From Asterella californica (Eukaryota > Streptophyta > Marchantiopsida > Marchantiales > Aytoniaceae), in the NCBI GenBank assembly GCA_036924285.1, contig JAYKYS010000038.1, positions 62,001-126,000 of the forward strand: a stretch of 64,000 bases of DNA, written 5' to 3'. Numbering within the stretch: the first letter of the stretch is position 1; every line of letters starts with the position of its first letter. Made by a program: the position numbers and the translations under genes. Positions 44,026 through 53,173 of the stretch are shown piece after piece. The notes beneath the pieces are model-generated. The model was not told the origin of the DNA, searched no databases, and saw only the letters and a program-made list of their open reading frames with translations.

Positions 44026-44946
44026 ATGTCCGGCCTAGCGAATCAGCCGGGTCAAACGAGTGCGACTTCCGGCAGTGAATATAGTGACGATGACGATTAT
44101 GGTGAGCAGCAGGGAAGGCGATGATGAGAGGAGTGAATAGCGCATCGCTCGTCCTTTCACTTGACGTATTTTTCACGTGGGTGATTGTTGGTACTCACGC
44201 TTTGACTCGTGCACTTATCCTTTTCTCTCTTCTTCTCTTCCTCATCAGCCTGGATTCCATGGTACTGCTCACTAAAAGGCAACGAATTATTTTGTGAGAT
44301 CGAGCGCGACTTCGCACAGGATTCGTTCAATCTGACTGGTCTACAGAATCTCATACCCTACTTTGATTATGCACTCGATATGATATTGGATGTCGAAGCG
44401 ACAGAGATACTGAGTGATGATCAGCAGGAGATGATTGAGAATGATGCTGAGAATCTGTTTGGATTGATTCATGCACGCTACATATTGACGACACGAGGCC
44501 TCCAATCGATGTTGGAGAAGTATCGACTCTTTCATTTCGGTCGATGTCCACGAATCAATTGTCGTGGCCAAGCATGCCTACCGATTGGAATTAGTGATGT
44601 ACCGAATGAGGAGGCTGTGAAACTCTACTGTCCGAAGTGTGAGGATATCTATCACACACGATCCTCACGACACGAGCAGATCGATGGTGCCTACTTCGGC
44701 ACAACATTTCCACACCTATTCTTCCTCACATTCCCCGAATTGAAACCAACGAAATCAGTTGAGACATACGTACCACGTGTATTCGGTTTTAAGATTCACT
44801 CAACTGCATATAAGGCATCACTAGAAGCGAGAAAGAAACAACAACAGAGTGATGCAAACAGCAATGGTGGACAAGGCGGCGGGGAGACGAGACTCGTGCA
44901 GGCACCCGTCGGTGACTCAGGCGCAGATAAATTGAAGAAGCGGTAA
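44026..44946 (+). CDS. CSNK2B: Casein kinase II regulatory subunit beta (257 aa, two exons)
   Basis: Dimeric regulatory subunit that assembles and targets the CK2 tetramer. Exon 1 (44026-44101) encodes [19 protein letters not shown] then DDDDY, an acidic start with possible autophosphorylation sites. A phase-1 intron (44102-44248, GTGAGC donor) joins it to exon 2, giving [20 protein letters not shown] as in all CK2 beta proteins. The acidic loop, [20 protein letters not shown], the zinc finger CPRINC...CPKC that forms the dimer interface, and [18 protein letters not shown] are all present. The tail after the Tyr near GFKIHSTAY is a Gln/Gly-rich extension of about 45 residues. Full length and intact. 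Confidence 0.96.
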
Positions 44947-45603
44947 TCGACAGCTTCGTCATTATCTTCCCTTCCTCAACCTCTCCTCCTCTACCATCAT
45001 CCATCCTTCCTTCCGCATTATTATTCCCCTTAGTGTATCCATCCTCCTCCATCGCCTCATTCTCTCCATCATCAATCAACCACCTCACCCACCTCCACTT
45101 CGCGATTGTAGCAGCAGCAGCAAGCAGCAGCATCCTCATCGCATTCGCATCGCGCATTGTGCCCTTATGAGAATGACTCAATAACAAGACAAGAAACAAA
45201 AAAAACTCAGGCAAATATCCAGGAACGAAATGATTCATCGAGGCCGAATCGGGTTCGCTCCTCACTCAACACAGAATGTGTTTTGTGAGGACGAAACCCA
45301 AACCAATGTTGTACACTCGATATCGTTCCGACAAATGTATTGGCACAGACATATTAAATTTCCATTTATGATATCTCTCCTGTCGTCATTGTCGGCTACG
45401 CAAGCAAGCTGTTGCACAGGCAAAGCGCAAAGCAAACGATCAGGTTGCGTGCTTTTTGGGATTGAATTTTTGCCTTTTGTATGCGTTTCGCGATGGAAGG
45501 TGCACAAAACTGGATAGAAACAATGTCGAGAGTGGGTAGTGTAGATAGTTGTGAAGAGGTCTAGGACAATGGAGAGTGTGCGATAAAGATGCGAATGAAG
45601 CGA
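44947..45603. other. Intergenic region between convergent CSNK2B and DYNLT2B
   Basis: About 650 bases of 3' flanks, with pyrimidine-rich stretches on the plus strand near 44970-45090. Open frames on the minus strand across 44789-45265 overlap the CSNK2B coding end and are taken as shadows. Nothing else recognised. Confidence 0.5.
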
Positions 45604-46393
45604 TTACTCGAGGTAGAGGCCGAACACCATGAGAACACAAAAGAGCGATGACTGTAGGAGGAGGATGAAGAAGGAAGGAGATGATTAGAGACAAACAAAT
45701 GTGACATGCGCACTCTCCTTTCAGCAGTTTTCAGCAACACGGCGCGCATCTTCCTTCGATACTGACATTCTTCATCGAGAACGATGCATAATTATCTGTT
45801 TCCGTATCCCACAAGCATCGACTCGCAATATATGCACCTTGACCCTTCACCTCACCGATCACACTCTGCAAAACTACCTTGTAACGAGGTATGTTGAGAT
45901 CTGAAGGCGAGAAAGCGAAAACAAATGTCAGCATGTGTGTAAATGACGAAAGTCACATGCATTCCTTTCTTGCATCTACATCGACCAACCTTTCACTTTC
46001 TCCTTGATCTCTGTACACAGTTCCAATGCGAGGACCTGGTGGGTTGAGAAGAGAAAGTGAGCGACACGAGATTGGTGCGAAGTCGATGCTCGCTCTTGCA
46101 TTCCTCTTCTTGTCTCTTCTCTGACTCTCTCGTTCCTCATGAATCTGTTCCTCTCACATGCGTACCTTACACTTCTGATCATCAAACTTCGCTTTCTTGA
46201 GTTTCTTATCCATAATGTCCCTAATAATCAATTCGACCTGTCGCGGTATGAATCTCTCATCTTCGCGTGGTTTCATACGATATGTCGGCTCCCAGATCTC
46301 GATCACTTGACGATTCGTTGAGGCGGATGTGGCAGCACCGTTTGTTGAGGCAGCGACGCCACCATTAGAGTCGAAGCGCTGTTGGTCTGACAT
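45604..46393 (-). CDS. DYNLT2B: Tctex-type dynein light chain, DYNLT2B/TCTEX1D2-like (151 aa, four exons)
   Basis: Light chain of cytoplasmic dynein; in animals and algae this subfamily belongs to the dynein-2 motor of intraflagellar transport. Exons: 46166-46393, 45990-46035, 45767-45900, 45604-45651, with consistent phases (0, 1, 0). The protein starts MSDQQRFDSNGG with a disordered N-terminus. It continues TYRMKPREDERFIPRQVELI, VLALELCTEIKEKVK, IPRYKVVLQSVIGEVKGQG, ASRCLWDTETDNYASFSMKN and ends SSLFCVLMVFGLYLE, following the human protein along its whole length. Donors are unusual (GTACGC, GTTGGT, GTCAGT). Its presence would suggest a cilium or flagellated stage, or a non-ciliary dynein use. 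It is divergent to ATG101. Confidence 0.88.
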
Positions 46394-46964
46394 GAGGGAG
46401 TGGAGGAATGATTTGATTGAAGGAGGGAGTTGGCGGATGTCGTTGATCTCACTGAGGGTTTGAAGTCGTATGCAGATGAATGGTCGAGATGTATCACAGG
46501 TTTCGAGACGTGTATTCGAGATGGTAGCTGTGAACGAAGGAGATGAGCAACAGTAACAACAAGAGCACGAAGAATGTATTGAATGTTGGCGAGTGACGCA
46601 AAACAAGATAGCACAGACAAGTAAGTCGTACACTCACACAGCAGGACGTACAACAAGAGCGAAGGAAGAAACTGAAAAATTTCGGTATGAAATTAACATC
46701 GTCGTTTACGTCAGGACGTTAAATGCTCAAAGAAATCGCCATCATTTTCGATTCCCTCCCATACATCTGCTTTAGCTATTCATTCCTGCTGATACTGTGT
46801 CAGTAATATGCACCCCCCAACAAATCAACTCGAATGGATGCGTGATAGTTTGCGAGTGAAGATACTGACGAATTCTCTCCTCGTTGCAGTCCATCCTTCC
46901 TTCCGAAGCACTTTGATCATCAATCCTCAACTCCAACTCTCCTCCTATCCATCATCTCATCGCT
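46394..46964. promoter_or_regulatory. Divergent region, DYNLT2B / ATG101
   Basis: About 570 bases containing both promoters and the 5' leader exon of ATG101, which ends at 46966. The plus-strand frame from 46808 is open into ATG101 exon 2 but its residues are not conserved, so it is regarded as leader sequence. Confidence 0.45.
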
Positions 46965-48076
46965 ATGTAAGTTGCCTTCTCTCGAAGTTGTATCGTTCTC
47001 TTCTCTTGCTTGAATCTCAACTCACTTTCCTCTCTCCTACTTCTTTACACAGGAACTTCGAACGATTCGAGTTCAAAGAATTGGTGAGGCGATGAGAAAA
47101 TGGAAGAAGAGGAGCAATGACAGGCAATGCTGTTGCTGATATCAGCCGTCGCTCTCGTTCACTTCCCTCCTCACCCCTTCCTTCAGGAGGTCGAAGCATA
47201 CCAAGTAAAAGATGTACTTCGTTGTATCGTCCATACGATCTTATTCAATCGTGCACTCGGATCATTTCAACCACGTGATGTGGAATGTACGACTATTGAG
47301 AATGTAGCTTATGTCAGTGTCATGAGAGAAGGTGAAAGGAAAGAAGAAATCGTTGAATTCGTACACACGATGCACATCCCTCGCTCGTTTCTTCTCTCCA
47401 TTGCAGTCCAAGATCGACGATCCACAAGTCGACGAGATCGTCGAAACAAGCATCGAGCGTTTCATTTCCGCCTGCAACAAGAGTGACACACAACGCGCGA
47501 CAGTCGTCATTGGATTCTATGAGAAGAAGGCACCAAAGAAATCATTCTTCTCATTTGGGCGACCGAGTGATGAGAAGACTTTCTGGGAGAAGTGGGTCCT
47601 GCCACTTGCATTATTACCGTCGCCTGATGATAAATCTGGCATCAATCGACAACTCTCAATGAATAAACCTGCATCAACATCCTCACCCGCAACTGCTGCC
47701 GCTCCCTCTGCCTCCTCTTCTTCCTCCTCCCCCGCCTACTCTTCCGATTCAATACGTCTCTCCCTCCTCGATAGTTGTATGTATATTGTTCAATGTGTTG
47801 GTGAGAAGAAGGATCATCTACCGCCAGCTACGAAGAGTGGAAATAATAACGCAGCAGTTGCTCTCACATTCTCGTTTGAAATTTCGCATACGATGGGGAG
47901 TGAACGAGGCGAGGATGGTGGTGCACTTGGCACATTTAAGGTGAGTTTGCGAAGGGAGGCAGAGGGAACAAGGAGTCAGTGGGATAGTGAGTTCCACTTT
48001 TCTGCCTTATTGATCATTTTCTTTGTCTCCTTTCAAGCGCATGTTAAAACAAGGTCCACCGATGTTGTTGTCGTAG
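46965..48076 (+). CDS. ATG101: ATG101, autophagy initiation HORMA protein (243 aa, start codon split by an intron)
   Basis: HORMA-domain partner of ATG13 in the Atg1/ULK1 complex that starts autophagosome formation. Exons: ...46966, 47053-47083, 47187-47312, 47407-47940, 48038-48076. The sequence FEFKELEVEAYQVKDVLRC then IVHTILFNRALG is very close to plant ATG101. The family start Met-Asn arises only if AT at 46965-46966 joins the G at 47053 (donor GTAAGT, acceptor CACAG), so intron 1 splits the start codon. Introns 2-4 use GTGAGG, GTCAGT and GTGAGT; the exact third donor is slightly uncertain. A Ser/Ala-rich insert of about 30 residues lies in the middle. The WF-finger tryptophan appears replaced (FFSF, residues 100-103). 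The end RMLKQGPPMLLS matches the plant protein. Confidence 0.88.
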
Positions 48077-48397
48077 CGAGGTGATGTACCTTCGCATTGT
48101 TCGACATTGTTTCGCATCCATTGTTCTGCATCCATTGTTCAAATACCTGCTTTTATTTTGACAACGTCGTTGAGATTTGAGGGATGCTTGGCTTCTTCTT
48201 GACGCAAGCGACAAAGCAATGGCAAATACGAGAGATCCGGAGGAAAAAAACAAACGAAAGCTGATAAAGTCATTTGCTCCGACTGTTGGCCAGTCTCCGA
48301 GACAAGCGGACGAGGATTTAATGAAGCAGAGACGATGAAAGATGCGAGATATGAGAAATGAGGATAAAACAAAACAGAAAGAGTTCTCAGAGTGAGA
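48077..48397. other. Intergenic region between convergent ATG101 and A7
   Basis: About 320 bases with CATTGTT repeats (48093-48140, including GCATCCATTGTTC twice in tandem). No coding frame recognised. Confidence 0.5.
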
Positions 48398-50608
48398 TCA
48401 TACGTATTCCTTTGCTTCAGATTCTGACATGACGAGCTTGACTCTGACAAGTCGATCCTTTAGTCGTGCGACGAAATCTGTGTAGCGTATGTGAAATGGT
48501 GAGCGGACAATACCATTTGATGATGGTGCTGGAAGCACAATTTCGTGCAGCGATACCGGTTGATGTAAATTCATGAGTGAAGAAAGATGAACAAATCCCA
48601 TACCCAATTTTAAAACACGAAGGTGTGGAGGCATCTGAGAGGCTAATGGGGCGAGTGATTGGGAGAATTTTGATCCAAATGATAATTCGGTTAATCCAGC
48701 AGGTAATCGAAGTTGATCGAGAGGTTGATTAAATTGGGATCCGAATCGAAGCGATTTCAGTGTCTCAGGTAGATCAAGTTCACCTCTACCAGAGATTGAG
48801 AGATTCCAAGAACCCATTAATTCAAGTGTAACCAGTTGAGTATGTGAGAGTTGAGGCAACTGTGCTGATGTACCGTCGAACATGAACGAAGTGAGAGTCG
48901 ATGGCAGAACTAATATGAACAACGAATTGAGTTGACTACCGTATCCAATGATGCTGAGGGATTCGAGCCCTTCTGGTAGTTTTAATTGTGTGAATGAACC
49001 ACTCAGAGAAAGTCCCTGGATGATCAGACGACGAAGTGTAGACGGAGGAGAAAATGGTACATCAGCGTGTGGATACACCGTAAGAAGTCCATCTCGTGAC
49101 GTAACAGGACGAAAGTTTGACTCAAGTTTGACTTCGCTCAATTGAGGTGGCCATACATAGTCTGCATCGATCTGAGGTAGGTACTCGTAATGGGAAAACT
49201 CGATTCGTGTCACAGAAGAAGGTAGCCTAAATGAACCGAGTAACCGATGATGATTTGTGTCTGGTGGACGAACATGGAAGGAGGTGAGAGAAGTGTGACT
49301 CCAATCAAGCGGCATCTTACACCAGAAAGGAAAATTGAATTCAGTGAGTGTCGCAGGCAATACAAGCGACTCGAGTGATTCGGAGAATTTAGTTTCAGGA
49401 AGTGAGAATGACGTCAGTGAGGCAGGTAGTCGAAGGGAAGAAAGTTGTAGCATGCTATAGCGTGAAGCCATAAAAATGAGAGTGAGAAGTGAATCAGGTA
49501 GTTCCCATTGTGAGATATCCAGGTCGTTGTCCGCCTTGAGATGAAAGTGACACTCGAGATGAGTCAATGATTCAGGTAAATGCCATCCTGCGAGTCGAGG
49601 CGGAATGAATGGATGAATCAACTTGATCAATCCTTGTGGATACTGAATCGCATTCAGTTGCTTTGATTCATCTTCATTCAACAATTTCGACATTCGCTTT
49701 GGTAATTCAAGTTCAGTTAATGTCGATGGGAAGGTAATCTGACGTATGTCGATTTCACCAAAGAATCGGTTTACTCTCGTATCGCCATGATCATCGATAT
49801 CTTCACGATGGTCATTCCGACCATCATCACCAGTGGCATCATCATTGAGATCATCCTTGATCCAACGCTTGAAGTGAAGCTGCTTCAGCTTAGGTGGCCA
49901 ATACGATGATGCTGTGGTTGGTGTTAACTGCCATGGCCATAGTACACCGAGGGTGAGTGATTCGATACGGGTGAGTGTGGACATCACTGGCTCAGGTGAT
50001 AATAGAATCGTCTTCGATATTTCGAGTTTCTTCACACTCAATGGTATGAAATCAAAGTGGGCCAGTTGAGGTCGTCCTTTTCTTCCATCATCCTTCCGAT
50101 CTTCATACAATTCGTACTCACCAATCTCATCCTCGCTATCAACTGCCTCGCCATATGGCATTTTTGTTATCCTGGTAATTGGGTTACGTGGATGAGTTGA
50201 TCGTGCGAGACGAAGGTGGACACTTGAACCAATGCGATATTTCTCGTACTGTCCGATCGAAGAATCATCCACTCGTGTGAATGTGAGTGTCAGAGGAGGT
50301 GATGCTGGTGTACGACTTCCCTGGGGAGTTGAGAATGTTAGTGTTTGTGATTTTGCGACAGTTCTCAGTAGTGCCTCTTTACAGAACCATGAATCACCCA
50401 TGAATTCGCCTGACATCTCGCATAGACGAGCACAGCCAGCTGCACGATCGGCTATTATCTGGTAAGCAACTTGCCTCTTCATGCGATAACGCGAGCCGAG
50501 TAAGTGACGCAAGAGATTGTGATTCGTCTTACCGAGTGTGATTGCTTCATCATCGGTCAGAAAATCGTTGGCGATTTTCTGTGTCAGTCCTTGTATCAGT
50601 GAATTCAT
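48398..50608 (-). CDS. FNIP-A family protein A7 (736 aa)
   Basis: Intact copy from the family start MNSLIQGLTQKIAND. F-box-like module (FLTDDEAITLGK, LRHLLGSRYRMK), linker, then HFDFIPLSVKKLEIS, the block WPWQLTP...SYWPPKLK, an Asp-rich loop, and LRR/FNIP units ending FNQPLDQLRLPAGLTELSF, FSQSLAPLASQMPPHLR and ESEAKEYV. The middle part (RFFGEIDIRQITFPSTLTEL onward for about 60 residues) is nearly identical to A8, so the two modules 48398-52775 and 53174-57766 look like a tandem duplication. The partner B7 starts 172 bases away on the other strand. The gene is complete, with no frameshift. Confidence 0.87.
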   Translation of the reverse strand: MNSLIQGLTQKIANDFLTDDEAITLGKTNHNLLRHLLGSRYRMKRQVAYQIIADRAAGCARLCEMSGEFMGDSWFCKEALLRTVAKSQTLTFSTPQGSRTPASPPLTLTFTRVDDSSIGQYEKYRIGSSVHLRLARSTHPRNPITRITKMPYGEAVDSEDEIGEYELYEDRKDDGRKGRPQLAHFDFIPLSVKKLEISKTILLSPEPVMSTLTRIESLTLGVLWPWQLTPTTASSYWPPKLKQLHFKRWIKDDLNDDATGDDGRNDHREDIDDHGDTRVNRFFGEIDIRQITFPSTLTELELPKRMSKLLNEDESKQLNAIQYPQGLIKLIHPFIPPRLAGWHLPESLTHLECHFHLKADNDLDISQWELPDSLLTLIFMASRYSMLQLSSLRLPASLTSFSLPETKFSESLESLVLPATLTEFNFPFWCKMPLDWSHTSLTSFHVRPPDTNHHRLLGSFRLPSSVTRIEFSHYEYLPQIDADYVWPPQLSEVKLESNFRPVTSRDGLLTVYPHADVPFSPPSTLRRLIIQGLSLSGSFTQLKLPEGLESLSIIGYGSQLNSLFILVLPSTLTSFMFDGTSAQLPQLSHTQLVTLELMGSWNLSISGRGELDLPETLKSLRFGSQFNQPLDQLRLPAGLTELSFGSKFSQSLAPLASQMPPHLRVLKLGMGFVHLSSLMNLHQPVSLHEIVLPAPSSNGIVRSPFHIRYTDFVARLKDRLVRVKLVMSESEAKEYV

Positions 50609-50735
50609 TTCCTTCAAAACAGACCAGAAAGAGACTGTGGCCGTTGATTGCTGGCAATGAAGGAGGTTTGAGGTTGAAGGAGAACAGAACGGCAGAAAAA
50701 GCGGATCGCGAGGAGATGAGGTGTATGTATTGTCT

Positions 50736-50773
50736 TTGTGTCTCAAATTCGTAGTCAGAGTAGTAGAAAGTGC
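50736..50773 (+). promoter_or_regulatory. Conserved FNIP-B upstream element in front of B7
   Basis: Matches the orphan element at 9555-9592 in 36 of 38 bases and partly those at 18238-18264 and 55660-55680. It ends seven bases before the B7 ATG, so it is a 5' leader or start-site element shared by the divergent A7/B7 pair. Confidence 0.5.
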
Positions 50774-50780
50774 TCTTCGA

Positions 50781-52775
50781 ATGTCGCTCCTCCAATCCCT
50801 CCCAACTGATTTACTCCGATTTACAGCGAATTCATTCCTCGGTGATCGTACCGCTGCGTCACTCGGTCAATGTTCTCACCAATTCTTCGCTGATCTCCAT
50901 TCCTCGTACCTGATCAAAACACAGCTGAAATGTCTCATATTCTCATCTTCAGCCGAACTTGAATCAATCCTGCCGTGGATAACTATTGGAAAGAAGATGC
51001 CTCAACTACTCATACAAGATAGAGAGAGGGGGGAAGAAGGAGAAAATTCCTTCTCTGCCTCCTCCTCATTGTCGTCATTTTCGCTCAATGATGAGCCAAT
51101 TGTACAGGCACGTAAGAAGCAGAAACGCGAAGTATCGTCATCACAAGTAACTGTGGAGCACTCGCATTTACCTCTACATCAGCCAGCGAGAGTAATACGA
51201 TTGAAATGGTACACAAAGGACTGTGGAGATACTTGGTTAGCTGCGCGTTATGCAATCGGTCAGAAATCGAATGTTTTCCTTGAGAACTCGATAATTCAGC
51301 AAAATAAACCTGCAATTGATCTCACTTCGAGTAACATCGAATGGAACAGTTTTCTACCTGTATCACATTTGGGAGAACTCGAACTGGGAAATGGATTTCA
51401 ACATGATGGCGGATTAGGTGCCAATCACAAGATCATCACATCACTTCCATCACTCAGTCAATTCACACGATTACACACTCTCAAATTTGTGTGCCTGTCA
51501 CAATTTACCGCGCCGATTCGTGAGAATCAGTGGTTCTGGCCTTCAACACTCACAACGTTAGAATACCGGTGGCTCTACATGTCCAAAGTGATTGACTCAA
51601 ATGAGATTGTTTTTCCACCATCGCTCACTCGACTGGTATTGCCTCAGCGTGGTAATGCAGTCGGCCCTCATCCATTCTTTGATCCAAGCGCACTCACATT
51701 TCCGATGGCACTCAAGTCTCTCGTCCTACCAGATATTGACAAGGTCATTGTGGATTGGAAGCCACCAAGTCATCTTGAGTCACTCGTCTGTCATGTACAT
51801 TATGCGCAAGAAGTAACAAAGATGAAATGGCCAACTCATCTCTTGTCACTCGAGATCAATATGAGTTCCCTTTACGCTGAACCAGCGATGAAATCACTTG
51901 CGTCGATTTGCCTACCTCAAGCTTTACACACACTGAGTCTACTTCACTACGTACACAAGGTCGAAGTACCACTGAATGATGTCGTATTTCCTGCATCATT
52001 GACAAAGCTTGTACTTGGTCAGGAATATTATCATCCAATTTCGTTGCTTCGACTACCCCTTCATTTACAACACCTCGAAACAAGTGCCATCAGTTTGCGT
52101 CCTTATTCGAATTCCCTGGCGCGATTCATGCAACTAATACATCTTACACTCAATGGTCAGAAGTGTGATAAGGCAATGAGTCGTAAGTTGTGTTTGCCTG
52201 CTACTCTTGAGACACTCGAGTTCGGACATCCTCTTGACAAACTGTCGCTGGCAGGCCTCCAACTACCTCCTCGACTGAAATCACTCCTGATTTATTCACG
52301 CACATTTATGCATTCACTCTCATCCATCCTCTTTCCGCCATCCTTACGTCGACTTGAGATGGGATGCCGTCATAAACTATCATCATGCTTCAACCATCCA
52401 CTTGATATCAGTGCAACACAAGTTGATGTACTTGTCCTCGGTGAGTGTTGGAATCTGCCCCTATCACAACTTCAACTACCACCGACCCTGCGTGAATTAT
52501 ATTTTGCTGGTCTCTTCAATCAGTCCTTTGCTGACTTCACTCTCCCGCCTCATCTTGAAGTGCTGGCAATCGAACAGACGGCTCTTGGTACACTGATGTT
52601 TCGTCAAGTCGAATCATTGGCGCAAGTTGAATTACCACGGTCGCTCATAAAACTCGTACTGCCTCATCCTCATCGTATGACAAGAGATGGATGGGTGAGT
52701 GATGGCGACAAGGCAGCATACCCGATATTCCTTGCTTCATTGAGGGCAGATTCGATTCTGGTTCATGAGGTGTAA
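50781..52775 (+). CDS. FNIP-B family protein B7 (664 aa)
   Basis: The start MSLLQSLPTDLLRF is chosen because it opens directly with the F-box-like module (ANSFLGDRTAASLGQCSHQF, residues about 6-45); the open frame upstream to 50721 is not conserved. The basic motif ARKKQKRE (near residue 110) is kept, followed by SNVFLENS...IEWNSFLP, then LRR/FNIP units such as LPATLETLEFGHPLDKLSLA, SLRRLEMGCR and GLFNQSFADFTLPPHLEVLA. The last unit reads MFRQVESLAQVELPRSLIKL as in B4 and B0. Probably an F-box/FNIP substrate receptor; the basic motif suggests nuclear access. It is divergent to A7. Confidence 0.85.
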   Translation: MSLLQSLPTDLLRFTANSFLGDRTAASLGQCSHQFFADLHSSYLIKTQLKCLIFSSSAELESILPWITIGKKMPQLLIQDRERGEEGENSFSASSSLSSFSLNDEPIVQARKKQKREVSSSQVTVEHSHLPLHQPARVIRLKWYTKDCGDTWLAARYAIGQKSNVFLENSIIQQNKPAIDLTSSNIEWNSFLPVSHLGELELGNGFQHDGGLGANHKIITSLPSLSQFTRLHTLKFVCLSQFTAPIRENQWFWPSTLTTLEYRWLYMSKVIDSNEIVFPPSLTRLVLPQRGNAVGPHPFFDPSALTFPMALKSLVLPDIDKVIVDWKPPSHLESLVCHVHYAQEVTKMKWPTHLLSLEINMSSLYAEPAMKSLASICLPQALHTLSLLHYVHKVEVPLNDVVFPASLTKLVLGQEYYHPISLLRLPLHLQHLETSAISLRPYSNSLARFMQLIHLTLNGQKCDKAMSRKLCLPATLETLEFGHPLDKLSLAGLQLPPRLKSLLIYSRTFMHSLSSILFPPSLRRLEMGCRHKLSSCFNHPLDISATQVDVLVLGECWNLPLSQLQLPPTLRELYFAGLFNQSFADFTLPPHLEVLAIEQTALGTLMFRQVESLAQVELPRSLIKLVLPHPHRMTRDGWVSDGDKAAYPIFLASLRADSILVHEV

Positions 52776-53173
52776 CTCGCGCTCACGAGAAAAATACGTC
52801 TAAAACGATTCCGACAGTCCTCGACATCTTCCTCTGTCCTACTGCATCCTCTTCTTTCTCAACCTCAACCGCAGTATCGCCATGGCGTGAGAATGGTGTT
52901 GTCTCATCTGGCCCAGCGAGAATTACAACACCAAACACGTGGAACAACCTCAGCAGCATATGACGATCGCGATTGCGCCGCGTGTTTAACCCTCTTTTGC
53001 TCCAACGCCGTCCGCTTTCAATTGCGTTGCGCCTCGAACATATGCAATTGAAACGTGGATGACCGCGTCTGCGCATGCGTTCGCGAGCCACAAATGATTT
53101 GCAAGTACTGATATCGAGGCGGACGAGGGGATGCGATGCATGAGGATACGGATAGAGTCTCTCAGAACTGTGA
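52776..53173. other. Intergenic region between convergent B7 and A8
   Basis: About 400 bases. Minus-strand open frames here overlap the A8 end in another frame and have no family similarity. Nothing recognised. Confidence 0.5.

Noticed and set aside
44789..45265. Minus-strand 158-codon frame overlapping the end of CSNK2B
   Set aside because: It overlaps the conserved coding sequence antisense, and its composition reflects the opposite strand and a pyrimidine-rich flank.
46808..46966. In-frame 53-codon N-terminal extension of ATG101 from ATG 46808
   Set aside because: Residues match no ATG101 protein, and splicing at GTAAGT gives the conserved Met-Asn start. It was kept only as an alternative.
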